Source: Enterobacter sp. Ag1
GTDB taxonomy: Bacteria > Pseudomonadota > Gammaproteobacteria > Enterobacterales > Enterobacteriaceae
Assembly: GCA_000277545.1 (NCBI GenBank)
Contig: AKXM01000040.1
Location: forward strand, 62,001-126,000
Reading direction: 5' to 3'
Length of the DNA: 64,000 bases
Shown here piece by piece: positions 25,890 through 36,034 of this stretch. Position numbers and translations under genes: made by a program. The notes beneath the pieces were generated by a model. The model was not told the origin of the DNA. It made no database searches and saw nothing but the letters and a program-made list of their open reading frames with translations. Position 1 is the stretch's first letter. The number at the start of each line of letters is the position of its first letter.

Positions 25890-27218
25890 TTAGAACGCGT
25901 AGTTGAAGTTAGCGCCGTACAGCCAGGCTTTACCTTCTGATTTGAAGGTGTATGGGCCTTCTTCGATATTGACTTTCTGACCGTGCATGTAGGAAACGCC
26001 TACGTCCACAGACGCGTCTTTGTTAAACGCATAGGTGGTACCGGCGCTCAGCCACAGGCGATCCTGGTCCGGAATGGAGATAGAACGCTTGTTAGCCGGC
26101 ACCGGGCTGTCATCGAACGCGATACCGGTACGGAACGTCCAGTTGTCGTCCATGTAGTAGGTGGTACCCAGCGCGATGCGGTAAGCATCTTTGAAGCCTT
26201 CATCTTTATAGAACAGCGTCTGGCCGTTGCTGCCGGTTGCCTTCAGCTCCTGGAACTGGCTCCAGCTGGTGTAGGTCAGACTATAGTGAACGGCCCATTT
26301 AGGCGCCACTTTGTTATAGCCGGACAGTTCCCACATTTCTGGCAGGTGTAGACTCAGAGAGCCAGGAACGGTTGCACCGTTGGTTCCGGAAGGCAGACCA
26401 AAGTTAGACAGCAGCGGGTTAAACGCCGCAGGTAAACTGCTCTTATAGTCACCGTCAAAGTCGACTTTGACTTCTGAACGGTAGGTAAAGCCGTAGCGGT
26501 TGTTTTTATCAATTTCATAAAGAATACCGGCGTTCCAGCCGAAGCCCCATTTATCACCCTTCAGGTGGGCAATCTGAGTATCGGCGGGCAGTGTCCCGAT
26601 AGCCTGGCGTTGAGCTGGAGTCAGTGGAGACGCAGGGTTGCCAGCAATCAACTGCGGCAGGTCGCCTGCGTAACGCTCAATCTTCGCTTTAGCATAAACC
26701 GCGTCGAAACCGAGGCCGAAGCTCCAGTTGCTGTTCAGGCGGTAGGCGCCGCTCAGGTTCAGGTTCAGGGTCGTCAGGTCGGTGGTACCGCCCATCGAGC
26801 CTGCTGCGTAGCTGTCATTATATTCGGTGGCCAGGCCGTAGTTGGAGGTGACGGACGCACCCCAGCCAAACTGGTCGTTGATCGGCGCCACAAAGTGCAG
26901 GTTAGGGACCCATGCGGTTGGCGCGATGTTTTTCGCATCCAGGCTTTTGCCTGACGGCGAACGGCCGGAAATATCAACGTCCGGGTCAACGAAGATAGCA
27001 CCAGCGGAGAAAGAAGGGCGATCGAACATCATGATGGTAGCGGGGTTGCGGCTTGCTGAACCCGCATTATCCGCAACTGCACCTTCCCCCGAATACGCTC
27101 GGCCAAGGCCAGAGGAAGAGAACTCGTTTAATTGAAAGCCGGCGGCGTACGCCTGGGAGGAGACTATTGCCACTGCAACCGCGAGGGCTGACTTTGTAAA
27201 CAGGTTTTTCTGGCTCAT
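25890..27218 (-). CDS. fadL: FadL, outer-membrane long-chain fatty acid transporter
   Basis: Outer-membrane beta-barrel of 442 residues (E. coli 446) that carries long-chain fatty acids inward. The signal peptide ends SSQAYA, and the mature N-terminal hatch [22 protein letters not shown] matches FadL. The chain ends in an aromatic residue (NFNYAF), as outer-membrane barrels do. The ATG at 27218 has GAGG eight bases upstream; an upstream TTG is less likely. Two FadR-like operators lie in its upstream region, so repression by FadR without fatty acids is expected. Confidence 0.97.
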   Translation of the reverse strand: MSQKNLFTKSALAVAVAIVSSQAYAAGFQLNEFSSSGLGRAYSGEGAVADNAGSASRNPATIMMFDRPSFSAGAIFVDPDVDISGRSPSGKSLDAKNIAPTAWVPNLHFVAPINDQFGWGASVTSNYGLATEYNDSYAAGSMGGTTDLTTLNLNLSGAYRLNSNWSFGLGFDAVYAKAKIERYAGDLPQLIAGNPASPLTPAQRQAIGTLPADTQIAHLKGDKWGFGWNAGILYEIDKNNRYGFTYRSEVKVDFDGDYKSSLPAAFNPLLSNFGLPSGTNGATVPGSLSLHLPEMWELSGYNKVAPKWAVHYSLTYTSWSQFQELKATGSNGQTLFYKDEGFKDAYRIALGTTYYMDDNWTFRTGIAFDDSPVPANKRSISIPDQDRLWLSAGTTYAFNKDASVDVGVSYMHGQKVNIEEGPYTFKSEGKAWLYGANFNYAF

Positions 27219-27303
27219 GACCAAAACCTCATTGATTTATTTTTATGCAAACAATGTTACATACCGTAACAGGAGCGCGAATAGTAGGGACTGATCGGGT
27301 ACA

Positions 27304-27320
27304 GAGAAATCAGACCAGTG
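27304..27320. promoter_or_regulatory. FadR-like operator upstream of fadL (weaker copy)
   Basis: A half-conserved match to the FadR palindrome (AACTGGTCNGACCNGTT): core AATCAGACC with only the GACC half intact. It lies 86 nt upstream of the fadL start. E. coli fadL also has two FadR sites. Confidence 0.5.
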
Positions 27321-27327
27321 GCGAGAG

Positions 27328-27344
27328 TATAGGTCTGACCAGCG
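27328..27344. promoter_or_regulatory. FadR operator upstream of fadL
   Basis: TATAGGTCTGACCAGCG contains the full GGTCNGACC core of the FadR consensus, 110 nt upstream of the fadL start. With the weaker copy at 27304 it forms the paired arrangement known for fadL. Confidence 0.75.
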
Positions 27345-27465
27345 AGGATGTTGCAAGTTTGTTTCTAAAGTTTTTCATGTTTGATCTTGAAAACGGGATC
27401 TGAGTGGCAAAATTGGGGGGAACTTCTCATCAAAGCGGGGATGTTATTTGTTTTAGATCATTTTT

Positions 27466-27487
27466 AAGTGTGATTTCCGTCACTTGT
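27466..27487. promoter_or_regulatory. Putative CRP site in the fadL-yfcZ intergenic region
   Basis: TGTGA-TTTCCG-TCACT matches the CRP consensus (TGTGA-N6-TCACA) at nine of ten positions. It lies in the 377-nt gap between divergent fadL and yfcZ, about 108 nt before yfcZ, and could serve either gene. Apart from this site and the FadR sites I see no other element in the gap. Confidence 0.5.
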
Positions 27488-27595
27488 CGGTTTTGTGAGG
27501 ATTATCAACTGGAGCAGATGCAACGGCGGGCGTAAAATAGCCACAATTATTTTAACCATTCTCCTTTTTTAAGCCGCATTACAGAGGAAAGCGTG

Positions 27596-27880
27596 ATGAG
27601 TAAAAATACCGCCGATGAAACCCCGGTTTGCTGCTGCATTGATGTCGGTTCCATTATCGACAACACAGATTGCATCGCCTCCTACAGCCGTGTATTTACT
27701 AGCAAAACAGAAGCCGATGAAGTGCTGGCTGCGTTAACGGCTAAAGCCCGTGACGTTGAGTCTGAACCTTGCCAGATTACACCGCGCTACACCGAAGTCG
27801 CCGACGGCGTGCAGCTGGATATCGATTTCCAGTTTAGCTGCCAGGCTGAAACGATGATCTTCCAGCTCGGCCTGCGTTAA
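27596..27880 (+). CDS. yfcZ: YfcZ, small YfcZ/YiiS-family protein
   Basis: 94 residues, as in E. coli YfcZ. The family's Cys triplet is visible as TPVCCCIDVGSIIDNTDC, and the C-terminus ETMIFQLGLR is conserved. Function unknown; it is soluble, with no export signal. A GTG three bases upstream is also in frame, but the ATG at 27596 gives the family N-terminus MSKNTADETP, with AGAGGAAAGCGTG before it. It keeps the E. coli position between fadL and fadI. Confidence 0.93.
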   Translation: MSKNTADETPVCCCIDVGSIIDNTDCIASYSRVFTSKTEADEVLAALTAKARDVESEPCQITPRYTEVADGVQLDIDFQFSCQAETMIFQLGLR

Positions 27881-28006
27881 GTTCCCGCTCTCTAATTCCC
27901 CCGTGTAAAGCGGGGGCGTTCATTTCGTTATGTAATAATTCGTGTCGCTTCTCCCATTTTTCTCGCCCGCTGGTTGGCTGGATGTGAATTTTTAGTTAAG
28001 ACTGTG

Positions 28007-28023
28007 ATCAGGTCAGACCACTT
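28007..28023. promoter_or_regulatory. FadR operator upstream of fadIJ
   Basis: ATCAGGTCAGACCACTT holds the perfect core GGTCAGACC of the FadR palindrome, 37 nt before the fadI start codon. It predicts repression of fadIJ without long-chain acyl-CoA. Confidence 0.82.
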
Positions 28024-28059
28024 TTTGTCTGTATTCACTTTTTTTAGCAGGGGAGCGTT

Positions 28060-29370
28060 ATGAGTCAGGCACTGCCGTTGATTACCCGCCAGGGCGATCG
28101 TATTGCCATTGTCAGTGGTTTACGCACGCCGTTTGCCCGTCAGGCCACGGCTTTTCATGGTATTCCCGCCGTCGATCTCGGCAATATGGTGGTGAGCGAG
28201 CTAATGGCCCGCAGCGAAGTACCGCCCGAGGCGATTGAGCAACTGGTCTTTGGCCAGGTGGTACAAATGCCGGAAGCGCCAAACATTGCCCGTGAAATCG
28301 TGCTGGCGACCGGCATGAGCGTCCATACCGATGCCTACAGCGTCAGCCGTGCCTGCGCCACAAGTTTCCAGGCCGTTGCAAACGTAGCCGAAAGTTTGAT
28401 GGCTGGTACCATTCGCGCCGGGATTGCAGGTGGCGCAGATTCCTCTTCAGTGCTGCCTATTGGCGTCAGCAAAAAGCTGGGCCGCACGCTGGTGGACGTG
28501 AACAAAGCGCGCACGCTCGGGCAGCGGCTGAAACTGTTTTCCAAATTACGTCCTCGCGATCTTTTGCCAGTTCCTCCCGCCGTGGCTGAATATTCTACCG
28601 GTCTGCGTATGGGGGATACCGCTGAGCAGATGGCGAAAACTCACGGCATCACTCGCGAACAGCAGGACGCGCTGGCACATCGTTCCCACGAGCGTGCCGC
28701 CCAGGCCTGGCAGGAAGGAAAGCTGGCCGATGAAGTGATGACGGCGTTTATTCCTCCCTATCGTCAGCCGTTCGCTGAAGATAACAACGTGCGTAAAGGC
28801 TCCAGCCTCGCCGATTATGCAAAACTCCGTCCGGCGTTTGACCGCAAGCACGGCACCGTGACCGCGGCTAACAGTACGCCGCTGACGGACGGCGCTGCGG
28901 CCGTGATCCTGATGACCGAATCCCGGGCAAAAGAGCTTGGCCTCAAGCCGCTCGGTTTCCTGCGCAGCTACGCGTTCACCGCCATTGATGTCTGGCAGGA
29001 TATGCTGCTTGGCCCGGCGTGGGCGACGCCGCTGGCGCTTGAGCGCGCGGGCATTACGCTGAATGATTTGACCCTGTTTGATATGCACGAAGCCTTTGCC
29101 GCGCAGACATTAGCCAACCTGAAAATGCTTTCCAGTGAAAACTTTGCCCGCAATGTGCTGGGCCGGGCTCACGCCACGGGCGAAGTCGATGACGCGAAAT
29201 TTAACGTGCTGGGAGGGTCGATCGCCTACGGGCATCCGTTTGCGGCGACGGGCGCAAGGATGATTACCCAGACGCTGCATGAACTGCGTCGCCGCGGGGG
29301 AGGCTTTGGCCTCGTTACCGCGTGTGCGGCCGGTGGGCTTGGTGCGGCAATGGTTCTGGAGGTGGAGTGA
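28060..29370 (+). CDS. fadI: FadI, 3-ketoacyl-CoA thiolase (anaerobic beta-oxidation complex)
   Basis: Beta subunit of the FadIJ complex, 436 residues as in E. coli. It cleaves 3-ketoacyl-CoA with CoA to acetyl-CoA and a shortened acyl-CoA. The nucleophile Cys99 is in [10 protein letters not shown], the His of [14 protein letters not shown] lies near residue 349, and the C-terminal pair is in [16 protein letters not shown] and [20 protein letters not shown] Shine-Dalgarno sequence precedes the ATG. The stop overlaps the fadJ start by one base (TGATG). Confidence 0.97.
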   Translation: MSQALPLITRQGDRIAIVSGLRTPFARQATAFHGIPAVDLGNMVVSELMARSEVPPEAIEQLVFGQVVQMPEAPNIAREIVLATGMSVHTDAYSVSRACATSFQAVANVAESLMAGTIRAGIAGGADSSSVLPIGVSKKLGRTLVDVNKARTLGQRLKLFSKLRPRDLLPVPPAVAEYSTGLRMGDTAEQMAKTHGITREQQDALAHRSHERAAQAWQEGKLADEVMTAFIPPYRQPFAEDNNVRKGSSLADYAKLRPAFDRKHGTVTAANSTPLTDGAAAVILMTESRAKELGLKPLGFLRSYAFTAIDVWQDMLLGPAWATPLALERAGITLNDLTLFDMHEAFAAQTLANLKMLSSENFARNVLGRAHATGEVDDAKFNVLGGSIAYGHPFAATGARMITQTLHELRRRGGGFGLVTACAAGGLGAAMVLEVE

Positions 29371-31535
29371 TGGCACAGCAAGGCGCATTCGATTTATACA
29401 TCCGACTGGATAACGTTGCCGTAGTGACCATCGACGTTCCGGGCGAAAAAATGAATACCCTGAAGGCCGAATTTGGGGCGCAGGTACACAGCATTATTAA
29501 AAAGCTGCGCGACAACCCGAGCGTGCAGGGGCTGGTATTTATCTCCGGCAAACCGGACAACTTTATCGCCGGGGCCGACATCAACATGATAGGCGGCTGC
29601 AAAACGGCTGCAGAATCGCAAGAGCTGGCGAGGCAGGGGCAGCAGATCATGGCAGAAATCGCCGCGCTGCCGATCCCGGTGGTGGCCGCGATTCACGGCG
29701 CCTGCCTGGGTGGTGGCCTGGAGATGGCGCTTGCCTGTCACGTTCGCATTTGCACCGATTCACCTAAAACGCTGCTTGGCCTGCCGGAAGTGCAACTGGG
29801 CCTGCTGCCGGGTTCGGGCGGCACTCAGCGTTTACCTCGCCTGATAGGCGTCAGCAATGCGCTGGACATGATTTTGACCGGCAAGCAGCTGCGCCCGCGT
29901 CAGGCCCTGAAGCTGGGGCTGGTGGATGACGTGGTGCCCGAATCTATTTTGCTTGAGGCCGCTGTTGAGCTGGCGCTTAAAGGGCGGAAACCTTCGCGTG
30001 AACTGCCGGTAAAAGAACGCGTACTCGCCGGGCCGCTGGGGCGCTCGCTCTTGTTCAGCATGGTCAGCAAGAAGACCGAAGAGAAGACGCAGGGCAATTA
30101 CCCGGCAACGGGCCGCATTATCCAGGTTATCCGCACCGGGCTGGAGCAAGGGAGCAAAAGCGGCTATGAGGCCGAAGCCAAAGCGTTTGGTGAGCTGGCC
30201 ATGTCTCCCGAATCTGCCGCTTTGCGCGGCCTGTTCTTTGCCAGTACGGAGTTGAAAAAAGAGTATGGCGGTGAAGCAAAACCCGGCAAACTAAATTCTG
30301 TCGGCGTGCTGGGGGGGGGATTAATGGGCGGCGGGATCGCCTATGTGACGGCCACCAAAGGCAAGCTTCCGGTGCGCATTAAGGACATTAACAACGAAGG
30401 CATTAACCACGCGCTGAAATACAGCTGGGATCTGCTGGAGAAGAAAGTCCGTCGCCGCCATATGAAGCCTGCTGAGCGCCAGCGCGAACTGGCACGTATC
30501 TCCGGTGGAACCGATTACCACGGCTTTAGCCAGAGAGATATTGTGGTGGAAGCCGTGTTTGAAGATCTGGCGCTGAAGCAAAAAATGGTGGCTGAGGTTG
30601 AACAGTATGCCGCACCGCACACCGTTTTTGCCTCGAATACTTCTTCGCTGCCGATTGCCGATATTGCCGCTCAGGCAGCGCGCCCGCAGCAGGTTATTGG
30701 CCTGCATTTCTTCAGCCCTGTAGACAAAATGCCGCTGGTCGAAGTGATTCCTCATGCAGGGACTAGCGCGGAAACCATTTCCACGACCGTGCAGCTGGCG
30801 AAAAAACAGGGCAAAACACCGATTGTGGTAGGCGACAGCGCCGGGTTTTACGTCAATCGCATTCTTGCGCCTTATGTTAATGAAGCGCTGCGCTGCCTCA
30901 CGGAAGGTGAGCCGATCGAGCGCATTGACGATGCGCTGGTGAAGTTCGGTTTCCCGGTGGGGCCGGTACAATTGCTGGATGAGGTTGGGATAGACGTCGG
31001 CACGAAGATTATCCCGATTCTGCAGCAGGCTTTCGGCGATCGCTTTGCCGCGCCTGATACCGTGGATGCAATCTTGAAGGACGATCGCAAAGGAAGAAAA
31101 AATGGTCGCGGTTTCTATCTTTATCCTGCAAAAGGGCGTAAAAGCAAGAAACAGCCTGACACAGCGATTTACACGCTATTAGGCGTGACGCCGAACGGGC
31201 GTCAGACCCCGGAACACATCGCCGAGCGCTGCGTCATGATGATGCTCAACGAGGCCGCTCGCTGCCTCGATGAGGGTGTGGTCAGAAGCGCACGTGATGG
31301 CGATATTGGCGGCGTTTTCGGCATTGGTTTTCCGCCGTTTTTAGGCGGGCCGTTCAGGTATATGGACAGCCTGGGGGCCGCCGATGTGGTGGCAAAATTA
31401 CAGCGTTTAGCGAGCCAGTACGGGGAGCGGTTCAGCCCCTGTGAAAGGCTGATTATTATGGCTGAACAACACCTTAGTTTCTGGCCCGCGTTGACGTCGC
31501 AGCCGGTGACCGAGCTTGACGAAGCGCTGAGCTAA
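29370..31535 (+). CDS. fadJ: FadJ, trifunctional enoyl-CoA hydratase / 3-hydroxyacyl-CoA dehydrogenase / epimerase
   Basis: Alpha subunit of the FadIJ beta-oxidation complex, 721 residues (E. coli 714). The N-terminal crotonase domain shows [29 protein letters not shown] and [20 protein letters not shown]. The dehydrogenase domain starts with the NAD motif [16 protein letters not shown] (about residue 311) and contains [16 protein letters not shown]. The ATG at 29370 overlapping the fadI stop matches the family N-terminus. The coding sequence carries an unusual run of nine G at 30311-30319 within the NAD motif. Confidence 0.97.
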   Translation: MAQQGAFDLYIRLDNVAVVTIDVPGEKMNTLKAEFGAQVHSIIKKLRDNPSVQGLVFISGKPDNFIAGADINMIGGCKTAAESQELARQGQQIMAEIAALPIPVVAAIHGACLGGGLEMALACHVRICTDSPKTLLGLPEVQLGLLPGSGGTQRLPRLIGVSNALDMILTGKQLRPRQALKLGLVDDVVPESILLEAAVELALKGRKPSRELPVKERVLAGPLGRSLLFSMVSKKTEEKTQGNYPATGRIIQVIRTGLEQGSKSGYEAEAKAFGELAMSPESAALRGLFFASTELKKEYGGEAKPGKLNSVGVLGGGLMGGGIAYVTATKGKLPVRIKDINNEGINHALKYSWDLLEKKVRRRHMKPAERQRELARISGGTDYHGFSQRDIVVEAVFEDLALKQKMVAEVEQYAAPHTVFASNTSSLPIADIAAQAARPQQVIGLHFFSPVDKMPLVEVIPHAGTSAETISTTVQLAKKQGKTPIVVGDSAGFYVNRILAPYVNEALRCLTEGEPIERIDDALVKFGFPVGPVQLLDEVGIDVGTKIIPILQQAFGDRFAAPDTVDAILKDDRKGRKNGRGFYLYPAKGRKSKKQPDTAIYTLLGVTPNGRQTPEHIAERCVMMMLNEAARCLDEGVVRSARDGDIGGVFGIGFPPFLGGPFRYMDSLGAADVVAKLQRLASQYGERFSPCERLIIMAEQHLSFWPALTSQPVTELDEALS

Positions 31536-31714
31536 AACCGGTAAATGTACGCTGCAAGGTCATTTTGTAAACAGATATTGACTATACTTGCAGCATTGAG
31601 GTAAAAGACAGCGTTTCATTCGATGTACGGATAAGGCACAATGCCCGGCTGCCGTGAACCCCACTTTTTCAGCGTGCGGGTTCAGGCGTTCCTGGTTAAC
31701 AAAAGCGGTGCAAT

Positions 31715-32203
31715 ATGCAAGTTTTTATCATGCGTCACGGCGACGCAGCACTCGACGCTGCCAGCGACTCGGTTCGTCCCTTAACCCAATGTGGGTGTGA
31801 TGAATCCCGTCTGATGGCGACCTGGTTAACGGGTCAAGTGGCAAGTATCGAACGTGTTCTGGTGAGCCCTTACCTGCGAGCTGAACAGACCCTGGACGTG
31901 GTGCGGGAAGCGCTGAACCTCCCGGAAAAAGAAGACATCCTGCCAGAGCTGCGGCCCTGCGGTGATGTAGGCCTGGTGGGGGATTACCTGCTGGCGCTGG
32001 CAAGTCAAGGTGTTGAATCTGCGCTGGTGGTTTCCCACCTGCCGCTCGTGGGTTATCTGGTTTCCGAGCTTTGCCCGGAAGAGGCTCCGCCGATGTTTAC
32101 GACTTCGGCCATTGCCAACGTCACGCTGGACCCGGATTCCGGTAAAGGTGTGTTTAACTGGCAGATGAGCCCCTGCAACTTCAAGGTGGCTAAGGCTATC
32201 TGA
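31715..32203 (+). CDS. sixA: SixA, phosphohistidine phosphatase
   Basis: Histidine-phosphatase-superfamily protein of 162 residues (E. coli 161). The RHG motif is at the N-terminus (MQVFIMRHGDAAL) with catalytic His8. VVSHLPLVGYL carries the second His. SixA dephosphorylates the histidine of NPr in the nitrogen phosphotransferase system and was first described for ArcB. It is monocistronic, 179 nt after fadJ, in the E. coli position. Confidence 0.95.
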   Translation: MQVFIMRHGDAALDAASDSVRPLTQCGCDESRLMATWLTGQVASIERVLVSPYLRAEQTLDVVREALNLPEKEDILPELRPCGDVGLVGDYLLALASQGVESALVVSHLPLVGYLVSELCPEEAPPMFTTSAIANVTLDPDSGKGVFNWQMSPCNFKVAKAI

Positions 32204-32216
32204 TTGCTGTGAGCAT

Positions 32217-32247
32217 GAAAAAAAGAGTCGCGAATGCGGCTCTTTTT
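32217..32247 (+). terminator. Terminator after sixA
   Basis: Stem AAAAAGAGTCGC/GCGGCTCTTTTT (one G-T pair) with loop GAAT, then TGCTTTT. It starts 14 nt after the sixA stop. Confidence 0.8.
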
Positions 32248-32270
32248 GCTTTTAAGGTGCTCAGGATTTT

Positions 32271-32362
32271 CCCCCTCACCCTAACCCTCTCCCCAAAGGG
32301 GCGAGGGGACTGCTCCCGATCGTTTTCCCCCTCTCCCTCTGGGAGAGGGCCGGGGTGAGGGG
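32271..32362. repeat. Intergenic palindromic repeat, double unit (copy 1 of 5)
   Basis: Left unit CCCCTCACCCTAACCCTCTC plus a short hairpin (CCCCAAAGGGG), right unit CCCTCTCCCTCTGGGAGAGG followed by CCGGGGTGAGGGG. The two units face each other, so the outer arms (CCCTCACCC.../...GGGTGAGGG) pair and each unit has its own hairpin. It lies between convergent sixA and smrB. The same sequence recurs four more times in the window. Confidence 0.9.
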
Positions 32363-32379
32363 AATCCCTTGCGCTGAGC

Positions 32380-32931
32380 TTATGGCAGCTCCGGCGGCTG
32401 CCACTCTTCAATTTCTATTAACACCAGCAGCGCGGCATCGCCGCCGTACTCTTTCGGCGCCTGATGAAACGCCACAATATGCGGATGCTGCGCCAGCCAG
32501 AGCGGCGTTTGCTGCTTTAGGACGTGTTTACCGTGGCCGTGCATCACGCAGGCACAAAAAACGTGCTCGCGGCGGCAGGCGGCAATCAGCGCGCCCAGCT
32601 CCTGTTTGGCCTGAAGCTGGGTCAGACCGTGCAAATCAAGAAATAGCTCCGGAGAATAATCCCCGCGACGCAGTTTCTTCAGTTCAAAATGACTCACGCC
32701 TTCGCGCACGTAGCGCATTGGCCCTTCGGTCGCCAGGCGTGGCTGAAACTCATCGGAAAAATAGTGGCTGGCATCGGCCTGCTCCTGCAGCAGACGCTTC
32801 ACGGGCACTTCCGTTATTTTCTTGCGCACCGGGCGGTGGACAATCGTGTCCTGAGCCAGTTTTTTCGTGCCGCCCATCAGGCCGCGAAACAGCGCCTCAT
32901 CTTCGGAACTGAGCGGTGATTTTTTTTTCAT
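32380..32931 (-). CDS. smrB: SmrB, ribosome-rescue endonuclease with Smr domain
   Basis: 183 residues, exactly the E. coli length. The C-terminal Smr domain shows the [17 protein letters not shown] motif and [16 protein letters not shown]. The N-terminal part [23 protein letters not shown] matches the ribosome-contacting extension. SmrB cleaves mRNA at collided ribosomes. The ATG at 32931 was chosen over a longer in-frame start because it gives the family N-terminus, with AGAGAAAC before it. It is divergent from prmB. Confidence 0.96.
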   Translation of the reverse strand: MKKKSPLSSEDEALFRGLMGGTKKLAQDTIVHRPVRKKITEVPVKRLLQEQADASHYFSDEFQPRLATEGPMRYVREGVSHFELKKLRRGDYSPELFLDLHGLTQLQAKQELGALIAACRREHVFCACVMHGHGKHVLKQQTPLWLAQHPHIVAFHQAPKEYGGDAALLVLIEIEEWQPPELP

Positions 32932-33104
32932 GTTTCTCTCATCTCGCATTCGCTTTGCGGCCAGTTTACCTGCTTTACCCGGCAGCAATAAAGAAAACGC
33001 AAATTTCGCGGCCTCCCGGCGTCGATGGATGCTGATTTGTCGCCTCCTTCATGGCAAACTAACCGATTATTATTGAACTAGCGTGAGTCGCCTGCGGAGG
33101 GCAC

Positions 33105-34037
33105 GTGGATAAAATTTTCGTCGATGAGGCAGTAAACGAGCTGCATACCATTCAGGACATGCTGCGCTGGTCGGTCAGCCGCTTTAGCGCCGCCAACATC
33201 TGGTATGGGCACGGCACCGACAATCCATGGGATGAAGCCGTTCAGCTGGTTCTGCCAAGTCTGTACCTGCCGCTGGATATTCCTGAAGACATGCGCACCG
33301 CGCGTCTGACCCCAAGCGAGCGTCACCGCATCGTCGAACGCGTGATTCGCCGCGTCAACGAACGTATTCCGGTTGCCTACCTGACCAATAAAGCCTGGTT
33401 CTGCGGCCACGAGTTCTACGTGGACGAACGTGTACTGGTGCCGCGCTCGCCGATTGGAGAGCTGATTAACAACCGCTTTGCCGGGATGATCGACCACGAG
33501 CCGCAGCACATTCTGGATATGTGCACCGGCAGCGGCTGCATCGGGATTGCCTGCGCCTATGAATTCCCGAATGCGGAAGTGGATATTGTTGATATTTCCC
33601 CTGACGCTATCGCCGTGGCCGAGCAGAACATTGCCGAGCACGGCCTGGACCACAACGTCACGCCGATTCGCTCTGACCTGTTCCGCGACCTGCCTAAAGT
33701 GCAGTACGACGTGATTGTGACGAACCCGCCGTATGTTGATGAAGAAGACATGGCGGATCTGCCGGGCGAATACCACTTCGAACCTGAGCTGGGCCTGGCG
33801 GCCGGCAGCGATGGTCTAAAGCTGGCTCGTCGTATTCTTGGCTGCGCGCCGGATTACCTGGCCGACGGCGGGATCCTGATTTGTGAAGTGGGGAACAGCA
33901 TGGTACACCTGATGGAGCAGTACCCGGAGGTGCCGTTCACCTGGCTTGAGTTCGACAACGGCGGCGACGGCGTATTTATGCTGACTAAAGCGCAGCTGAT
34001 TGACGCTCGCGAGTATTTCAGTATCTACAAAGATTAA
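33105..34037 (+). CDS. prmB: PrmB, N5-glutamine methyltransferase of ribosomal protein uL3
   Basis: 310 residues, as in E. coli. It methylates a Gln in ribosomal protein L3. The SAM-binding motif is [16 protein letters not shown] (about residues 137-152), and the glutamine-binding NPPY is in [18 protein letters not shown] start preceded by GGAGGGCAC is well supported, and the N-terminal helical domain matches the family. It is upstream of aroC, as in E. coli, with a hairpin between. Confidence 0.96.
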   Translation: MDKIFVDEAVNELHTIQDMLRWSVSRFSAANIWYGHGTDNPWDEAVQLVLPSLYLPLDIPEDMRTARLTPSERHRIVERVIRRVNERIPVAYLTNKAWFCGHEFYVDERVLVPRSPIGELINNRFAGMIDHEPQHILDMCTGSGCIGIACAYEFPNAEVDIVDISPDAIAVAEQNIAEHGLDHNVTPIRSDLFRDLPKVQYDVIVTNPPYVDEEDMADLPGEYHFEPELGLAAGSDGLKLARRILGCAPDYLADGGILICEVGNSMVHLMEQYPEVPFTWLEFDNGGDGVFMLTKAQLIDAREYFSIYKD

Positions 34038-34050
34038 TTGCCGAACGTAG

Positions 34051-34071
34051 ACGAGCCTTCGGGCTCGTTTT
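34051..34071 (+). terminator. Hairpin after prmB
   Basis: Seven-bp stem ACGAGCC/GGCTCGT closed by a TTCG tetraloop and followed by TTTTA. It lies between prmB and aroC and may end or attenuate the prmB transcript. Confidence 0.7.
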
Positions 34072-34119
34072 ACTTCCCGCGCACAACACAATAACTAGAA
34101 CGGTGATTAAGGAGCCGTG

Positions 34120-35205
34120 ATGGCTGGTAACAGTATTGGACAGGTTTTTCGCGTAACGACATTTGGTGAATCTCACGGCATCGCGCTGGGCTGCATTGTT
34201 GACGGCGTCCCGCCGGGCATCCCGCTGACGGAGGCCGACCTGCAGCACGATCTCGATCGCCGCCGTCCGGGCACCTCGCGCTACACCACTCAACGCCGTG
34301 AGCCTGACCAGGTCAAAATTCTCTCCGGCGTGTTTGAAGGCGTGACGACCGGCACGAGCATTGGCCTGCTGATTGAAAATACCGATCAGCGTTCCCAGGA
34401 TTACAGCGCCATCAAAGACGTGTTCCGTCCGGGACACGCGGATTACACCTACGAACAAAAATACGGCCTGCGCGACTACCGCGGCGGCGGCCGTTCTTCT
34501 GCCCGTGAAACCGCCATGCGCGTTGCAGCGGGCGCCATTGCCAAGAAATACCTTGAGCAGAAATTCGGCATTAAAATTCGCGGCTGCCTGACGCAGATGG
34601 GCGATATTCCGCTGGAAATCAAAGACTGGGATCAGGTTGAGCAGAACCCGTTCTTCTGCCCGGATCCGGATAAAATCGACGCGCTGGACGAGCTGATGCG
34701 AGGCCTGAAAAAAGAGGGCGACTCCATCGGCGCGAAAGTGACCGTTGTGGCTGACAACGTGCCGCCGGGCCTCGGTGAGCCGGTCTTTGACCGCCTGGAC
34801 GCAGACATTGCCCACGCGCTGATGAGTATCAACGCGGTGAAAGGCGTGGAAATTGGCGAAGGCTTCGGCGTGGTGAACCTGCGCGGCAGCCAGAACCGGG
34901 ATGAAATCACCCAGCAAGGTTTCCAGAGCAACCACGCGGGCGGCATTCTGGGCGGCATCAGCAGCGGCCAGCAGATTGTGGCTAATATGGCCCTGAAACC
35001 AACTTCCAGCATTACCGTGCCGGGCAAAACTATTAATCGCGAAGGCGAAGAAGTGGAGATGATCACCCGCGGGCGTCACGATCCTTGCGTGGGGATCCGC
35101 GCTGTGCCGATCGCAGAAGCAATGCTGGCTATCGTGCTGATGGATCACCTGCTGCGCCAGCGCGCTCAGAACGCTGACGTTTCTTCCCCGCTGCCTCGCT
35201 GGTAA
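34120..35205 (+). CDS. aroC: AroC, chorismate synthase
   Basis: Last step of the shikimate pathway: converts EPSP to chorismate using reduced FMN. 361 residues, the E. coli length. Signatures visible are [11 protein letters not shown] (residues ~10-20), [33 protein letters not shown] and [22 protein letters not shown] three bases upstream is in frame, but the ATG at 34120, with AAGGAGCCGTG before it, gives the family N-terminus [10 protein letters not shown]. mepA follows after 4 nt. Confidence 0.97.
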   Translation: MAGNSIGQVFRVTTFGESHGIALGCIVDGVPPGIPLTEADLQHDLDRRRPGTSRYTTQRREPDQVKILSGVFEGVTTGTSIGLLIENTDQRSQDYSAIKDVFRPGHADYTYEQKYGLRDYRGGGRSSARETAMRVAAGAIAKKYLEQKFGIKIRGCLTQMGDIPLEIKDWDQVEQNPFFCPDPDKIDALDELMRGLKKEGDSIGAKVTVVADNVPPGLGEPVFDRLDADIAHALMSINAVKGVEIGEGFGVVNLRGSQNRDEITQQGFQSNHAGGILGGISSGQQIVANMALKPTSSITVPGKTINREGEEVEMITRGRHDPCVGIRAVPIAEAMLAIVLMDHLLRQRAQNADVSSPLPRW

Positions 35206-35209
35206 GACG

Positions 35210-36034
35210 ATGAACAAACTCCTGATCGGGATGCTGGCGCTGGCCGCCAGCGCCCAGGCTCTAGCGGCGACGCCGTGGCAAAAAATCGACCACCCGATTG
35301 CCGGTAGCGCGCAGTCTATTGGCGCGTTTTCCAACGGCTGCATCGTCGGGGCTCACGCGTTGCCGCTTGAGGACGCCCGCTACCAGGTGATGCGCCCGGA
35401 TCAGCGTCGCTACTTTGGTCATCCCGATCTGGTGATGTTTATTCAGCGCCTGAGTAATCAGGTCAATCAGCTCGGCCTGGGGACAGTGTTGATTGGTGAC
35501 ATGGGCATGGCGGCAGGCGGGCGTTTTAGCTCCGGCCACGCCAGCCATCAGACCGGGCTTGATGTCGACATTTTCCTGCAACTGCCAAAAACTCGCTGGA
35601 CGTCGGCGCAATTGCTGCGCCCTCAGGCTTTGGATTTGGTTGCTGCCGACGGCAAGCGCGTGGTGCCTTCGCTGTGGAAACCGGAAATCGACAGCCTGAT
35701 TAAGCTCGCGGCTAAAGATAACGAGGTGACGCGCATCTTCGTGAACCCGGCTATTAAGCAGCGGCTTTGCGAAGATGCGGGCGCTGACCGTGACTGGCTG
35801 CGTAAGGTGCGCCCGTGGTTTGCCCACCGCGCCCACATGCACGTTCGCCTGCGCTGCCCGGCTAACAGCCTTGAGTGTGAGGATCAGCCTCTGCCTCCTC
35901 CGGGAGACGGCTGCGGGGCCGAGCTGCAAAGCTGGTTCGCGCCGCCTGCACCGGGCAGCACGCCGCCGAAAAAGACAACGCCACCGCCGCTACCCGCCTC
36001 CTGTCAGGCATTACTGGATGAGCACGCTCTGTAA
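35210..36034 (+). CDS. mepA: MepA, penicillin-insensitive murein DD-endopeptidase
   Basis: Periplasmic metallopeptidase of 274 residues (E. coli 274) that cuts D-Ala-mDAP crosslinks in peptidoglycan. The signal peptide is [19 protein letters not shown]. Zinc ligands lie in [18 protein letters not shown] and [11 protein letters not shown]. The C-terminus is Pro-rich ([18 protein letters not shown]). It starts 4 nt after aroC and abuts yfcA, so it is part of an aroC-mepA-yfcA-epmC operon. Confidence 0.96.
   Translation: MNKLLIGMLALAASAQALAATPWQKIDHPIAGSAQSIGAFSNGCIVGAHALPLEDARYQVMRPDQRRYFGHPDLVMFIQRLSNQVNQLGLGTVLIGDMGMAAGGRFSSGHASHQTGLDVDIFLQLPKTRWTSAQLLRPQALDLVAADGKRVVPSLWKPEIDSLIKLAAKDNEVTRIFVNPAIKQRLCEDAGADRDWLRKVRPWFAHRAHMHVRLRCPANSLECEDQPLPPPGDGCGAELQSWFAPPAPGSTPPKKTTPPPLPASCQALLDEHAL

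Noticed and set aside
32271-32362. CRISPR array or ERIC element
   Set aside because: The repeats are single intergenic copies far apart, without regular spacers, and the sequence is not the ERIC consensus.
34018-35343. Minus-strand open frame of 441 codons opposite aroC
   Set aside because: It lies exactly antisense to aroC, which matches its family over the full length; the translation has no recognisable domain and spans into neighbouring genes.
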